Below are positions 25,523 to 34,373 of a stretch of 64,000 bases of DNA, piece after piece. The translations under genes and the position numbers were made by a program. The DNA is taken from NCBI RefSeq assembly GCF_002980555.1, contig NZ_PVBT01000002.1:372001-436000 (forward strand), read 5' to 3'. A model generated the notes under the pieces. The model made no database searches. It worked only from the letters and a program-made list of their open reading frames with translations, and was not told the origin of the DNA. The stretch's first letter is position 1. The number at the start of each line of letters is the position of its first letter. Origin of the DNA: Phyllobacterium myrsinacearum (GTDB lineage: Bacteria; Pseudomonadota; Alphaproteobacteria; Rhizobiales; Rhizobiaceae).

Positions 25523-26269
25523 TCAGAAGGCCTTGACCGTCGCGATGGAGCGGCGGGCAAACCGCTCGTCATCCGACGGGTTGTCGTGTTCCATAACGAA
25601 ATACCGCACCGGCGTGGCCTTCAGCGCTGTGAAGAGCGCTTTCCAGTCGACCGTGCCGTAACCGACATCGGCCCAGCCGTCTTCATTGGTGTTTTCGCCA
25701 GCCGGTGCGATGTCCTTGACGTGAACGGCGCTGATACGGGAGCCGTAATCCCCGATCCACTGGAACGGGTCCGCTCCGCCGCGGATGATCCAGGCGATAT
25801 CCGCTTCCCAGGAAATGCTTGGGGCCGCATCAAGGATGTGTTTCTGCGGGATCGAGCCGTCAGCCAGTGCCTTGAACTCGAAATCATGGTTGTGCCAGCC
25901 GAAAATATATCCGGCCTTGCTGTAGGTGGCGTGCGCCGCTTCGAGCCGCCTGCCGAAATCCGACCAGCCGGACGCGTCCGACGGGCGCTGCTCGACAGCC
26001 AGATGCGGGCAGTAGATGGCTTGCATGCCAAGCGTCCCGGCAATATCCAGCACCTTGTTTGGCTCGTTTTCCAGAAGGTCGATGCTGAAATGGCCCGATG
26101 TCATGGCAAGGCCATGGGCATCGAGCGCGGCCCGGGTTGCCGCTGCATCCGTATAGACGCCGCCATAGCCTTCCACCTGCGCATAACCATTCTTCTGCAG
26201 GATCGGAAGAATTCTGTCGAGCGGCGGAAAGTTGCGGGAACTGTAAAGCTGGTAGGAAAAGTCGGTCAC
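25523..26269 (-). CDS. Sugar-phosphate isomerase/epimerase-like TIM-barrel protein
   Basis: A 248-residue AP_endonuc_2 (xylose isomerase-like) TIM barrel. Candidate metal ligands are seen in GWHNHDFEF (His/His/Glu), WEADIAWIIRGG (Glu/Asp) and VHVKDIAPAGE. The family isomerises or epimerises keto-sugars and inosose, or cleaves 3-keto-glycosides. It lies 14 bases upstream of the Gfo/Idh/MocA gene in the operon, so the two probably act in sequence on the imported sugar. Confidence 0.84.
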   Translation of the reverse strand: MTDFSYQLYSSRNFPPLDRILPILQKNGYAQVEGYGGVYTDAAATRAALDAHGLAMTSGHFSIDLLENEPNKVLDIAGTLGMQAIYCPHLAVEQRPSDASGWSDFGRRLEAAHATYSKAGYIFGWHNHDFEFKALADGSIPQKHILDAAPSISWEADIAWIIRGGADPFQWIGDYGSRISAVHVKDIAPAGENTNEDGWADVGYGTVDWKALFTALKATPVRYFVMEHDNPSDDERFARRSIATVKAF

Positions 26270-26290
26270 GGTCAGTACTCCATAGGTTTG

Positions 26291-27388
26291 TCAGATGCGG
26301 TCTTCAGTCTGGGAGTCAAAAAGCGAGGCGAGGGCTGGATCGAAGGTGAGGTGTACGGTTTCACCATTCTGGTAGCGGCGGCCGGAATCGACGCGCACGG
26401 ACACGGCTTTGCCGGCGACTTTCAGCCAGACAAGGCTGTCGGCGCCCATGGGCTCGTCGAGATCGACGGTCGCCTTGCATGAGCGGCCCGCCGGGCCGGG
26501 CTGGTCGCTGAGCGCAATGTGTTCGGGGCGCAGGCCGAAAATGACCGGGCGTCCGGCTTGCAGGGGCTCCTGCGCCGCATAGCTTTCCAGGGAGATGTCG
26601 AGGTCGGCAATGCGGAAGACAGGTTTGCCATCCTTCTCTGCGATCTCACCCTTGAGGAAATTCATCGAGGGTGAGCCGATGAAACTGGCGACGAACAGGT
26701 TGCGGGGCCTGTTGTAGATGGTAAGCGGCTCGTCCAGCTGCTGGATCAAGCCGCCCTTCATGACGGCGATGCGATCCGCAAGGGTCAGGGCCTCGATCTG
26801 GTCGTGGGTGACGTAGATCATCGTATTGGCGAGCTTCTGGTGCAGGCGCTTGATCTCGACGCGCAGCTCCGAGCGCAGCTTGGCATCCAGGTTGGACAAC
26901 GGCTCGTCGAACAGGAATACATCGACGTCGCGCACCAGGGCACGGCCGATGGCGACGCGCTGGCGCTGGCCGCCGGAAAGCGCACCGGGCTTGCGTTGCA
27001 GAAGCGGCCCGATCTGTAGAATATCAGCCGCATTGGCGATCCGCTTGTCGATCTCTGCCTTGGGCAGGCCCGCCACGCGCAGGCCGAAGGAAAGGTTTTT
27101 CTCGACCGTCATCTGCGGATAGAGCGCGTAGGACTGGAACACCATGCCGATGCCGCGATCTTTCGGCTCCTTCCACGTGACGTTCTTGTCCTTGATGAAA
27201 ATCTGCCCGTCCGAGATCTCAAGTAAGCCAGCGATGCAATTGAGCAAGGTCGATTTTCCGCAGCCAGACGGCCCGAGCAGCACGAGAAACTCGCCATCGG
27301 CCACGTCGATGTTGAGGTCCTTGAGCACGCTCACCGAACCGTAGTTGAGTGAGAGATCCTTGATCGAAACGCTGGGGCTTTGCTGCAT
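26291..27388 (-). CDS. Sugar ABC transporter ATPase (UgpC/MalK-like)
   Basis: A 365-residue ATPase of the carbohydrate CUT1 class. Walker A is GPSGCGKST, the signature is LSGGQRQRVAIGRAL and Walker B is VFLFDEPLSNLDAKLR, with a TOBE domain from about residue 285 (IFGLRPEHIALSD). It follows the MalG-like permease by six bases and serves the two permeases and binding protein encoded upstream. Confidence 0.9.
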   Translation of the reverse strand: MQQSPSVSIKDLSLNYGSVSVLKDLNIDVADGEFLVLLGPSGCGKSTLLNCIAGLLEISDGQIFIKDKNVTWKEPKDRGIGMVFQSYALYPQMTVEKNLSFGLRVAGLPKAEIDKRIANAADILQIGPLLQRKPGALSGGQRQRVAIGRALVRDVDVFLFDEPLSNLDAKLRSELRVEIKRLHQKLANTMIYVTHDQIEALTLADRIAVMKGGLIQQLDEPLTIYNRPRNLFVASFIGSPSMNFLKGEIAEKDGKPVFRIADLDISLESYAAQEPLQAGRPVIFGLRPEHIALSDQPGPAGRSCKATVDLDEPMGADSLVWLKVAGKAVSVRVDSGRRYQNGETVHLTFDPALASLFDSQTEDRI

Positions 27389-27394
27389 CGGCGG

Positions 27395-28297
27395 TCATCC
27401 TTTGACGGCGCCAGCGGCAATGCCCCTGACGAAATATTTGCCTGAGAAGAAGTAGACGAGCAGCGGCACCAGACCGGTGAGGATGGTGGCTGCCATGTTG
27501 ACGTTGTATTCCTTGACGCCCTGCGTCGAGTTGACGATGTTGTTGAGCTGCACCGTCATCGGCACGTTTTTCGTGCCGGCGAAGACGACGCCGAAGAGGA
27601 AGTCATTCCAGATGCCGGTAACCTGCAGGATGATTGCCACGACGAAGATCGGCGCGGACATCGGCACCATGATCTGGAAGAAGATGCGCCAGAATCCCGC
27701 CCCGTCGACGCGTGCCGCCTTGAAGAGTTCCGGCGGCAGCGAGGCGAAGTAGTTGCGGAACAGCAGGGTCAGGATCGGCATGCCGAAGATGGTATGGATC
27801 ACGATGACGCCGGTCAGCGTTCCAAAAATGCCGAGGTTGCGGGTGATGATGACAAGCGGGTACAGCATCACCTGATAGGGAATGAAGGCGCCGAACAGGA
27901 GAATGCTGAAAAACACCTCCGAACCCTTGAAGCGCCAGTTGGCAAGCGCATAGCCGTTTATCGAGGCGATGAGGATCGAAGCAATGACGCTCGGTATGGT
28001 GATCTTCACCGAGTTCATGAAACCAACCTTCAGGCCCTCGCAATAAAGGCCGGTACAGGCGCTGTCCCAGGCGGTGCTCCACGACTGGAAGGTGATCTCC
28101 ACGGGCGGCGAGAAGATATTGCCGAGGCGGATTTCCGGCATGCCTTTCAGCGAGGTAACCATCATCACGTAGAGCGGCAGCAGGTAGTAGATCGCCGCCA
28201 CCAGCAGGACGCCGTAAATCATGATCGTCGATGGTGCGAATGTCGTCGTCGGACGCTTGCCGCGTGGTTCGGCTGTGGTTTGGCTTGCCATGGTCAT
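27395..28297 (-). CDS. Sugar ABC permease (MalG-like)
   Basis: A 300-residue CUT1 permease with six hydrophobic segments. The EAA loop is at ELFKAARVDGAGFWRIFFQIMVP (about residues 200-222), and the C-terminus GKYFVRGIAAGAVKG is typical of MalG-like proteins. It opens MTMAS, so either Met may start. It overlaps the MalF-like gene by four bases. Confidence 0.9.
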   Translation of the reverse strand: MTMASQTTAEPRGKRPTTTFAPSTIMIYGVLLVAAIYYLLPLYVMMVTSLKGMPEIRLGNIFSPPVEITFQSWSTAWDSACTGLYCEGLKVGFMNSVKITIPSVIASILIASINGYALANWRFKGSEVFFSILLFGAFIPYQVMLYPLVIITRNLGIFGTLTGVIVIHTIFGMPILTLLFRNYFASLPPELFKAARVDGAGFWRIFFQIMVPMSAPIFVVAIILQVTGIWNDFLFGVVFAGTKNVPMTVQLNNIVNSTQGVKEYNVNMAATILTGLVPLLVYFFSGKYFVRGIAAGAVKG

Positions 28298-29202
28298 TTG
28301 CGTTTGCCCTCGCGGAATTCCATCAAGGCCCAGGGAATGAGGACGATGAGAACAGTGGTCAGCATGATGGTGGAGGCGGCAAGGCCCTGTCCGAGGTTGG
28401 CGCGCCGGAACATGAATTCGTAGACATATTTGGCCGGGACTTCGCTGGCATTGCCGGGACCGCCGTCAGTCAGCGCGACGACGAGGTCATAGACACGCAC
28501 GATACCGGCGGCGATCAGGACAATGGTGGTGATGAAGACCGGGCGCATCATCGGAATGATGATGAAAAGATAGGTCTTCCAGATGGGGATGCCATCGACC
28601 CGCGCGGCCTTCCAGATTTCCTCGTCGATGTTGCGCAGGCCCGCCAGCATCAGCGCCATGACAAGGCCGGTGCCGTGCCAGAGGCCGGCAATGACGATGG
28701 CGTAGATGGCATAGCGCTGGTCATTGAGGATCGAGAAGGTGAAGTTTTCAAAGCCGAGGTCCCGCACCACCCGCTGGATGCCGTAGGTGGGCGTGAGTAT
28801 CCATTGCCAGACCAGGCCCGTGACGATGAACGACAGGGCATAGGGATAGAGAAAGATGGTGCGGAACGTGTTCTCGAAGCGGATTTTCTGGTCCATCAGC
28901 GCCGCGAGAATGAAGCCGATGACCGATGAAAAGAACAGGAGGAACACGCCGAAGATCGCAAGGTTGATGGCGGAGATGTTCCAGCGCGGCGTATTGAACA
29001 GGCGGGTATACTGGTCGAACCCGACGAATGTCAGCTCCGGCAATGCCCGCGATGCCGTGAAGGAATAAACGACGGTCCACAGCGTGCAGCCGATGAAGAC
29101 CACAAGAACGGTTGCGATCATCGGCAGAGCCGCAACCTTGGCATTCAGGTTCTTGAACAATGTATTTGGACGCGCGGTGGAACTCATGGCGTTCTCCGTC
29201 AA
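28294..29202 (-). CDS. Sugar ABC permease (MalF-like)
   Basis: A 302-residue CUT1 permease with six hydrophobic segments. The EAA loop reads EEIWKAARVDGIPIWKTYLF. It resembles the AglF-type alpha-glucoside permeases of rhizobia in length and in its LPELTFVGFDQYTRLF region. An intergenic gap of 60 bases separates it from the binding-protein gene. Confidence 0.89.
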   Translation of the reverse strand: MTENAMSSTARPNTLFKNLNAKVAALPMIATVLVVFIGCTLWTVVYSFTASRALPELTFVGFDQYTRLFNTPRWNISAINLAIFGVFLLFFSSVIGFILAALMDQKIRFENTFRTIFLYPYALSFIVTGLVWQWILTPTYGIQRVVRDLGFENFTFSILNDQRYAIYAIVIAGLWHGTGLVMALMLAGLRNIDEEIWKAARVDGIPIWKTYLFIIIPMMRPVFITTIVLIAAGIVRVYDLVVALTDGGPGNASEVPAKYVYEFMFRRANLGQGLAASTIMLTTVLIVLIPWALMEFREGKRK

Positions 29203-29262
29203 CTCTTCGCCACGGCCGCCCGCCGCTTGCGCGACTGGCGGAAGCGAGGAGGATGGTCGGTT

Positions 29263-30507
29263 CTACTGGGCTTGCTTGATGATATCGACGAAGCGGGCCT
29301 GCGCATCATCGACGGACATGTGGGCGTCGGCGAAGAACTCCTTGGTCAGGTCCTCGATCTGCCCCTTGGTATCGGCAGTCAGATTCTGGTTCAGGGACGG
29401 CAGGATATTCTCCGGCTTTTTCAGGATCTCGATGCCTTTTTTCATGCAGGCATTGGCGGCATCCAGATCGACATCGCCGCGCACCGGCAATGATCCCTTG
29501 GCGAGATTGAAGGCAACCTGCGTTTCCTTCGAAAGCAGAAGGCTCGCCAGCTTGAGCTGCGCCTTGGTCACTTCGGGATTCTGGTTCTTGGGGAAATAGA
29601 AGGCATCCCCGCCCGTATCGAGAATGGCGTTGCCGCCCAGACCCGGCAGGCAGTCATAATCGGTTCCGGCAACCTTTTTCGCCACGCCGAACTCGCCCTG
29701 GGCCCAATCGCCCATGACCTGCGCCCCGGCCTTGCCGGTGATGACGAGCGTGGTCGCCTCGTTCCAGGAGCGGCCGACATAGCCGGGATCGACCAGGCCG
29801 CGGGCCTGCGCAAATGCTTCCCATACAGCCTTCATTTCCGGGCTGGCGGCGGCCTCGGCATTCTTGTCCTGATAGACCTTCAGGAACAGGTCCTTGCCGC
29901 CGAGTGAGGGAAGCATGACGTTGAAAATGCCGTTGACCTGCCAGGCATCGCCGGTGGCAAGCGGGATGATGCCCTTTTCCTTCAGCTTGGGTGCTGCGGC
30001 AACAAATTCCTGCCAGTTTGCCGGAACTGGCAGACCCGCATCCTTGAAGGTATTGGGATTGATCCACATCCATTGCCATGAGTGGATGTTGACCGGCACG
30101 CAGTAAATCTTCCCGTCATATTTACAGGCGTCGAGCAGCTTTGCCGGGCGGATGAAATCGGCCCAGCCTTCTTTGGCGGCAAGATCCGAAAGGTCGGTCA
30201 TCATTCCGGCCTTGACCAGGTCTTCCGCATCGCGGCCGGTGTTGAGCTGGGTCGCGCCCATCGGGTTACCGCCAAGAATGCGGCTGACGATGATCGGGGT
30301 CGCGGTCGAGCCGCTGCCGGCAATCGCGCCATCAACCCATTTGTCACCGCCCTGTTTGTCGAAGGATTCGGCAAGCACCTTGGCCGCAGCTGCCTCGCCG
30401 CCCGATGTCCACCAATGGGTGACCTCCAGATCCACGGCGCCGGCAATGCCGGTTGTCCATAACAATGTGGATGCAGCCAATAAGGCCAGAGATGTCCGGT
30501 AACGCAT
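29263..30507 (-). CDS. Periplasmic sugar-binding protein (SBP_bac_1, CUT1 class)
   Basis: A 414-residue family-1 binding protein. The start at 30507 (MRYRTSLALLAASTLLWTTG) gives a Sec signal peptide with cleavage near IAGAV and has GGGAGGA five bases upstream; the frame's upstream extension overlaps the operator. The mature part starts DLEVTHWWTSGGEAAAAKVL, the usual opening of sugar-binding proteins. It is the first gene of the six-gene sugar operon and is divergent from a LacI regulator. Confidence 0.9.
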   Translation of the reverse strand: MRYRTSLALLAASTLLWTTGIAGAVDLEVTHWWTSGGEAAAAKVLAESFDKQGGDKWVDGAIAGSGSTATPIIVSRILGGNPMGATQLNTGRDAEDLVKAGMMTDLSDLAAKEGWADFIRPAKLLDACKYDGKIYCVPVNIHSWQWMWINPNTFKDAGLPVPANWQEFVAAAPKLKEKGIIPLATGDAWQVNGIFNVMLPSLGGKDLFLKVYQDKNAEAAASPEMKAVWEAFAQARGLVDPGYVGRSWNEATTLVITGKAGAQVMGDWAQGEFGVAKKVAGTDYDCLPGLGGNAILDTGGDAFYFPKNQNPEVTKAQLKLASLLLSKETQVAFNLAKGSLPVRGDVDLDAANACMKKGIEILKKPENILPSLNQNLTADTKGQIEDLTKEFFADAHMSVDDAQARFVDIIKQAQ

Positions 30508-30522
30508 CGTATCCTCCCAAAT

Positions 30523-30536
30523 CTGAAACGTTACAG
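30523..30536. promoter_or_regulatory. LacI-type operator at the sugar operon promoter
   Basis: CTGAAACGTTACAG is a near-perfect palindrome centred on CG (only one pair mismatched), typical of LacI-family operators. It ends 16 bases upstream of the binding-protein ATG, where a bound repressor would block transcription. Confidence 0.7.
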
Positions 30537-30763
30537 GTACGGTAATTGAAAATTTTGAATGAGGCAATCATGCGTCTCTGATTTTTTTCGATCATCAATA
30601 TAATCCACAGGACTCTCCTACGTGTGCAATAAAAACAATCAGTTACGAGGTTAATGTCAAAAATTCCCGCCTACAGCCTATCGACTTTTATGCAAAGCAG
30701 GGCGAGGACCGGTCCGACGGTTGAGCCTGTGGTGCATTGCAACAACTTGGAAATATGAAAAAC

Positions 30764-30777
30764 CTGAAACGATACAG
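30764..30777. promoter_or_regulatory. Second LacI-type operator near the regulator gene
   Basis: CTGAAACGATACAG differs from the other operator by a single base. It lies about 80 bases upstream of the lacI-family gene and 241 bases from the first copy, consistent with autoregulation or DNA looping between both sites. Confidence 0.7.
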
Positions 30778-30857
30778 AAACTGGAGGAAGGTATCTTGAA
30801 GAACGCTCTTGGCGGGTCCATACAGAGAGAATAATTCTGTTAACCGGTTGAAATGGC

Positions 30858-31904
30858 ATGAACGACAAGCAGCATCACCCTGACGACGGGGAAAAAGTGG
30901 CGGCGCTTGCGGACGGCGAGAGGCCGACGCTGAAAACCATTGCGTTCATGGCAGGGCTCGGGGTGACGACTGTTTCGCGCGCGCTCAAGGATGCGCCGGA
31001 GATCGGTCAGGCGACCAAGAACCGCGTGCAGTTGATCGCCAGACAAATCGGCTACCGGCCGAACCGCGCGGGTGTACGCCTGCGGACGGGCAAGACCAAC
31101 GTCATCAGCCTGGTGCTCAATGCGCAGAGCGAGATCATGGGGCTGACCTCCAATCTCGTCTATGGCATTTCCGAAGTCCTGGCCGAAACACCCTACCATC
31201 TCATCGTGACGCCGTACTCGCCAGAGAACGATCCGATGCAGCCCATCCGCTACATCATTGAAACAGGATCGGCGGACGGGATCATCATGTCCCAGACCCA
31301 GCCGACCGATCCGCGCGTGCGCTACCTGACGGATCATCGTTTTCCCTTTGCCACGCACGGACGGACGCGAATGGGTATCGAGCATCCGTTCCACGACTTC
31401 GACAACGAAGCCTATGCCTATGCGGCGGTGAAAAGCCTGGTTGAACGCGGCCGCCGCCGGATTGCCATGGTTGCCGGGCCTGGCCCCGCTCATACCTATT
31501 ACTGGCATCTCGATGACGGGTTCAGGCGGGGCCTGCAGGAAAGCGGGGCGGCGCCCGTCATGCTCGACCATTGGAACGGCAGCATTTCATTGGACGATGT
31601 ACGCAACCGGACGGAAATGTTCATGCGCCAGCCCAATCCTCCGGATGGCATCATCTGCTGCACCGGCGGTCTGACTGTTGCTGTTGTCGCGGGTATCGAG
31701 GCAACGGGCATGAAACTTGGCCGGGACATCGATCTGGTATCGAAGCAGACGACACAGTTCCTGCGATGGTTCCGCCCGGAAATCATTGTGTTCAACGAAG
31801 ACGTGCGGCATGCCGGGCGCGAGCTTGCCCGGGCGGTGCTGCGGCGCATCGAAGGGACGGACCCGACGCAGTTGCAGAGCCTGAGCTACCCGGAGGCCGA
31901 GTAG
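30858..31904 (+). CDS. LacI-family repressor of the sugar operon
   Basis: A 348-residue LacI/GalR regulator. The HTH lies at residues about 24-45 (PTLKTIAFMAGLGVTTVSRA), with the hinge region QIGYRPNRAGVRLRTGKTNV, then a sugar-binding periplasmic-like domain. A 20-residue acidic N-terminal extension precedes the HTH, as in the rhizobial AglR group. It is divergent from the sugar ABC operon, and two matching CTGAAACG-N2-ACAG operators lie in the shared region. Confidence 0.9.
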   Translation: MNDKQHHPDDGEKVAALADGERPTLKTIAFMAGLGVTTVSRALKDAPEIGQATKNRVQLIARQIGYRPNRAGVRLRTGKTNVISLVLNAQSEIMGLTSNLVYGISEVLAETPYHLIVTPYSPENDPMQPIRYIIETGSADGIIMSQTQPTDPRVRYLTDHRFPFATHGRTRMGIEHPFHDFDNEAYAYAAVKSLVERGRRRIAMVAGPGPAHTYYWHLDDGFRRGLQESGAAPVMLDHWNGSISLDDVRNRTEMFMRQPNPPDGIICCTGGLTVAVVAGIEATGMKLGRDIDLVSKQTTQFLRWFRPEIIVFNEDVRHAGRELARAVLRRIEGTDPTQLQSLSYPEAE

Positions 31905-31916
31905 GCGGGTGGTTAG

Positions 31917-32684
31917 CTAGCCGATAAGGCCACCGGCGGTGAAGCCGCCGTCGACCGCCAGCGTCTGGCCCGTCACATAGCTTGAACGGTTTTCGTCGAG
32001 AAGGAAAGCGATCGTGCTGGCGATTTCCTCCGGCTGGCCGTAGCGCCGCTGCGGCACCGTCCTGCTCCAGCCCTCACGTATTTCAGGCGTATGCAGGGCG
32101 GCGGCCATGGGCGTCTCGACCGGGCCGGGGGCAATGGCATTGACGCGGATGTTGTAGGGTGCAAGTTCGACCGCCATCACCTTGGTCAGGTTGATGATCG
32201 CCCCCTTTGATGCGCCGTAGGCCGACCGTCCGATATTGCCGCGCATGCCCGAGATCGAGGCGAGATTGACAATGGCACCGCCGCCGCTTGCCGCCATGAT
32301 GCGCGCACCGGCCTGTGTGACCAGAAATGTGCCGATGACGTTGATCTCGTAGATTTGCCGGAACATGTCCGCCGTGGTGTCGAAAAACGGAGTATCGCGG
32401 CCGATTCCGGCCGAGCAGACAATTCCCCTGATCGAACCGAACTCCGCTTCGGTCCCGGCCATCAATGCTTCAACGGCGTGCTCGTCGGTCACGTCAAGCT
32501 GCGCAAACCGGATACGGCCGGGATAGGCCTTGCCGAGCTCTGCCTTCACCGTTTCCTTCACGTCACGATCTGCCACGACAATCTTCCAGCCGTCGCTGGC
32601 CAGGGCATGGACCGTCGCAAGACCGATCCCCGATGCGCCGCCAGTGACAAGAGCGGTGCGCTCGTCTGTGCCGGATGTCGTCAT
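31917..32684 (-). CDS. Short-chain dehydrogenase/reductase (SDR)
   Basis: A 255-residue classical SDR. The cofactor motif TGGASGIG lies near residue 14, the NAG-type motif is CSAGIG, the catalytic Ser lies in NLASISGMRG and Tyr/Lys in SAYGASKGAII. The start at 32684 is preferred; the longer frame overlaps the PPC-domain gene. As the last gene of the TRAP operon, it probably oxidises or reduces a hydroxy/keto group of the imported acid or its CoA ester. It faces the LacI gene with a 12-base gap between the stops. Confidence 0.86.
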   Translation of the reverse strand: MTTSGTDERTALVTGGASGIGLATVHALASDGWKIVVADRDVKETVKAELGKAYPGRIRFAQLDVTDEHAVEALMAGTEAEFGSIRGIVCSAGIGRDTPFFDTTADMFRQIYEINVIGTFLVTQAGARIMAASGGGAIVNLASISGMRGNIGRSAYGASKGAIINLTKVMAVELAPYNIRVNAIAPGPVETPMAAALHTPEIREGWSRTVPQRRYGQPEEIASTIAFLLDENRSSYVTGQTLAVDGGFTAGGLIG

Positions 32685-32719
32685 GATAGTGGTCCTCTCT
32701 GTTGCGGAAGAAGAGGTGG

Positions 32720-33607
32720 TCAGGCCTCTTCCAGACACAGTTCAAAGGTGATGCAGACGGGATTGTCGCCGCGCTCAAGATCGCCGCGGGTGATGCCGCC
32801 TTTGGTATCGACCATGGTGATCTCTATGCGGGTCCTGCGGGCATCTGCCGAAACAAACCCGCCGGTGATGAAGACTTCCGTTGCAATATCGTCGACGCGG
32901 GTTCCATCGGCATATCGGGCGCCGATGAGGCTGCCGACGCCGCCGCGCAGATGCGCCCCGGCAAAGCCATGCTTGCGGCAGATTGCTTCCAGCGCGCCGG
33001 TGATGTCTTCGTTCGGGCAGACGCGGGCGATGATTGTTCGCGGGCCGGTGTCCTCGGCCGCAGGTTCGCTGACCGGCACGGGATGGAAAATGGTGAATGC
33101 GGTTTCCGCATCCGGCTCCGACACCATGCGGATGGTCTCGACGCCCCAGACCGTGGCGCGGACTGGCTGGCTGACGATTGTCTCATGCGGCAGGATATGA
33201 CCGGCGCAGCGCCTGCCATCCGGTTCGATCCAGGTGGCGTGGCAATGGATGAACGCTGCGCCATCCCGCTCGCCAAAGGTGACATTGCCCCGCTCCATCA
33301 GGGTTTCACCCGCCGGTGAGAAGGTGTCGCTGTACCATGCCGCATGAAGGCCATCGGTCGAGAGTGCCGGCATGAGGTAATGAAAGGGCGCGAAGGCGCC
33401 GCCTTCGATGACAAGCGATGCGGCGCGCAGATTGGCAGTGGCCAGCGGGGTGGCAATGGCCTCGTTGAGGCTGAGACCCGGCTGGAGCTCAAAGCTGAAT
33501 CTACGCCCGGTCCCGGCGAAACTCTCGAACCGCTCCGCCGCCGCCGGGCCGGGTTGTTGCAACTGGCGGTCAGGCACCGACCACCGCCGAACAGCTCTGT
33601 CCGCCAT
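32720..33607 (-). CDS. Double PPC/DUF296-domain protein
   Basis: A protein of about 295 residues with two PPC (DUF296) domains in tandem. Each carries the His-rich pattern of this family: the first has FIHCHATW and CAGHILPHET, and the second has NEDITGALEAICRKHG followed by GAHLRGGVGSLIGA. PPC domains are known from plant AT-hook proteins and from bacterial proteins that may bind a metal; there is no AT-hook here. The ATG at 33607 overlaps the upstream SDR gene by 38 bases, while a GTG at 33577 would overlap by eight, so the start is uncertain. Its place inside a catabolic operon suggests an enzymatic role on the transported acid rather than chromatin binding, but no activity can be assigned. 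Confidence 0.75.
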   Translation of the reverse strand: MADRAVRRWSVPDRQLQQPGPAAAERFESFAGTGRRFSFELQPGLSLNEAIATPLATANLRAASLVIEGGAFAPFHYLMPALSTDGLHAAWYSDTFSPAGETLMERGNVTFGERDGAAFIHCHATWIEPDGRRCAGHILPHETIVSQPVRATVWGVETIRMVSEPDAETAFTIFHPVPVSEPAAEDTGPRTIIARVCPNEDITGALEAICRKHGFAGAHLRGGVGSLIGARYADGTRVDDIATEVFITGGFVSADARRTRIEITMVDTKGGITRGDLERGDNPVCITFELCLEEA

Positions 33608-34373
33608 CGACGGGCAGGCAGACGCCCGTGATGAATTTTGCCTCGTCGGACGCAAGGAAGACGGCGGCATTGGCCACGTCGAACGCGCTGCCCATCTGCC
33701 CCAGCGGAACAAGGCGGTTGCGCGCGGCGACCATCTCTTCATTCGAGGCATAATTGCCGGAAATCTGCTTGTAGATCAGCGGCGTATCGATCATGCCGGG
33801 CATGATGCAATTGGCGCGGATGCCGTGCGCTGCGTATTGCAAGGCAAGCGCCACCGTCGCCTGATTGACTGCACCCTTGGCCGCGTAATAGGCGAAATAG
33901 GGATAGCCGGTCCAGCGAATGGCGGCCAGCGATGAAATATTGACGATCGCACCGGATCTGCGCGCCCTCATATGCGGCAGGACGGCCTTGGCGGTGCGGA
34001 AAACCGAGCCGACATTGATATCAAGCGACATCCGGAATTTTTCGTCATCGAGGTCTTCCGGTCCGCCCGCTGTGGCGACGCCGACATTGTTGTGCAGAAT
34101 GTCGATCCGGCCATGGCGCTTGATCGTGGTCTCCACGGCCGCTGTGACGGACGCGGTGCTGGTGACGTCCGAGGTAACAGCCATGGCGGAAAGGCCCTCC
34201 GCCGCGATAAGTGCTGCCGTTTCCTCGGCGGCTTCCTGTTGCAGGTCGATGCAAATGACGGTTGCACCTTCGCGGGCATAGGCGGCGGCGGCAGCCTTGC
34301 CGTTGCTCCATCCGGGGCCGGACGAGCCCGCCCCGAAAACCATGGCGATTTTATCTTTCAGTCGTTCAGTCAT
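33570..34373 (-). CDS. SDR oxidoreductase with variant cofactor motif
   Basis: A 267-residue SDR. The glycine motif is unusual: MVFGAGSSGPGWSNGKAAAA in place of the normal TGxxxGIG. The NNVG motif (LHNNVGVA), Ser in NISSLAAIR and Tyr/Lys in FAYYAAKGAVN are intact. The ATG at 34373 shares one base with the TRAP gene stop (TAATG), so it is translationally coupled. It probably acts with the second SDR on the TRAP substrate. Confidence 0.85.
   Translation of the reverse strand: MTERLKDKIAMVFGAGSSGPGWSNGKAAAAAYAREGATVICIDLQQEAAEETAALIAAEGLSAMAVTSDVTSTASVTAAVETTIKRHGRIDILHNNVGVATAGGPEDLDDEKFRMSLDINVGSVFRTAKAVLPHMRARRSGAIVNISSLAAIRWTGYPYFAYYAAKGAVNQATVALALQYAAHGIRANCIMPGMIDTPLIYKQISGNYASNEEMVAARNRLVPLGQMGSAFDVANAAVFLASDEAKFITGVCLPVDGGQSCSAVVGA

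Larger units (their letters stand above)
30508..30857. promoter_or_regulatory. Divergent promoter region of sugar operon and LacI gene, AT-rich, no gene
   Basis: These 350 bases hold no convincing gene. The centre (about 30540-30760) is clearly AT-richer than its flanks, and the two LacI-type operators lie at its ends, one near each divergent gene. Promoter elements close to consensus are not obvious; TTGCCT with a poor -10 precedes the binding-protein gene on the minus strand. Confidence 0.6.
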
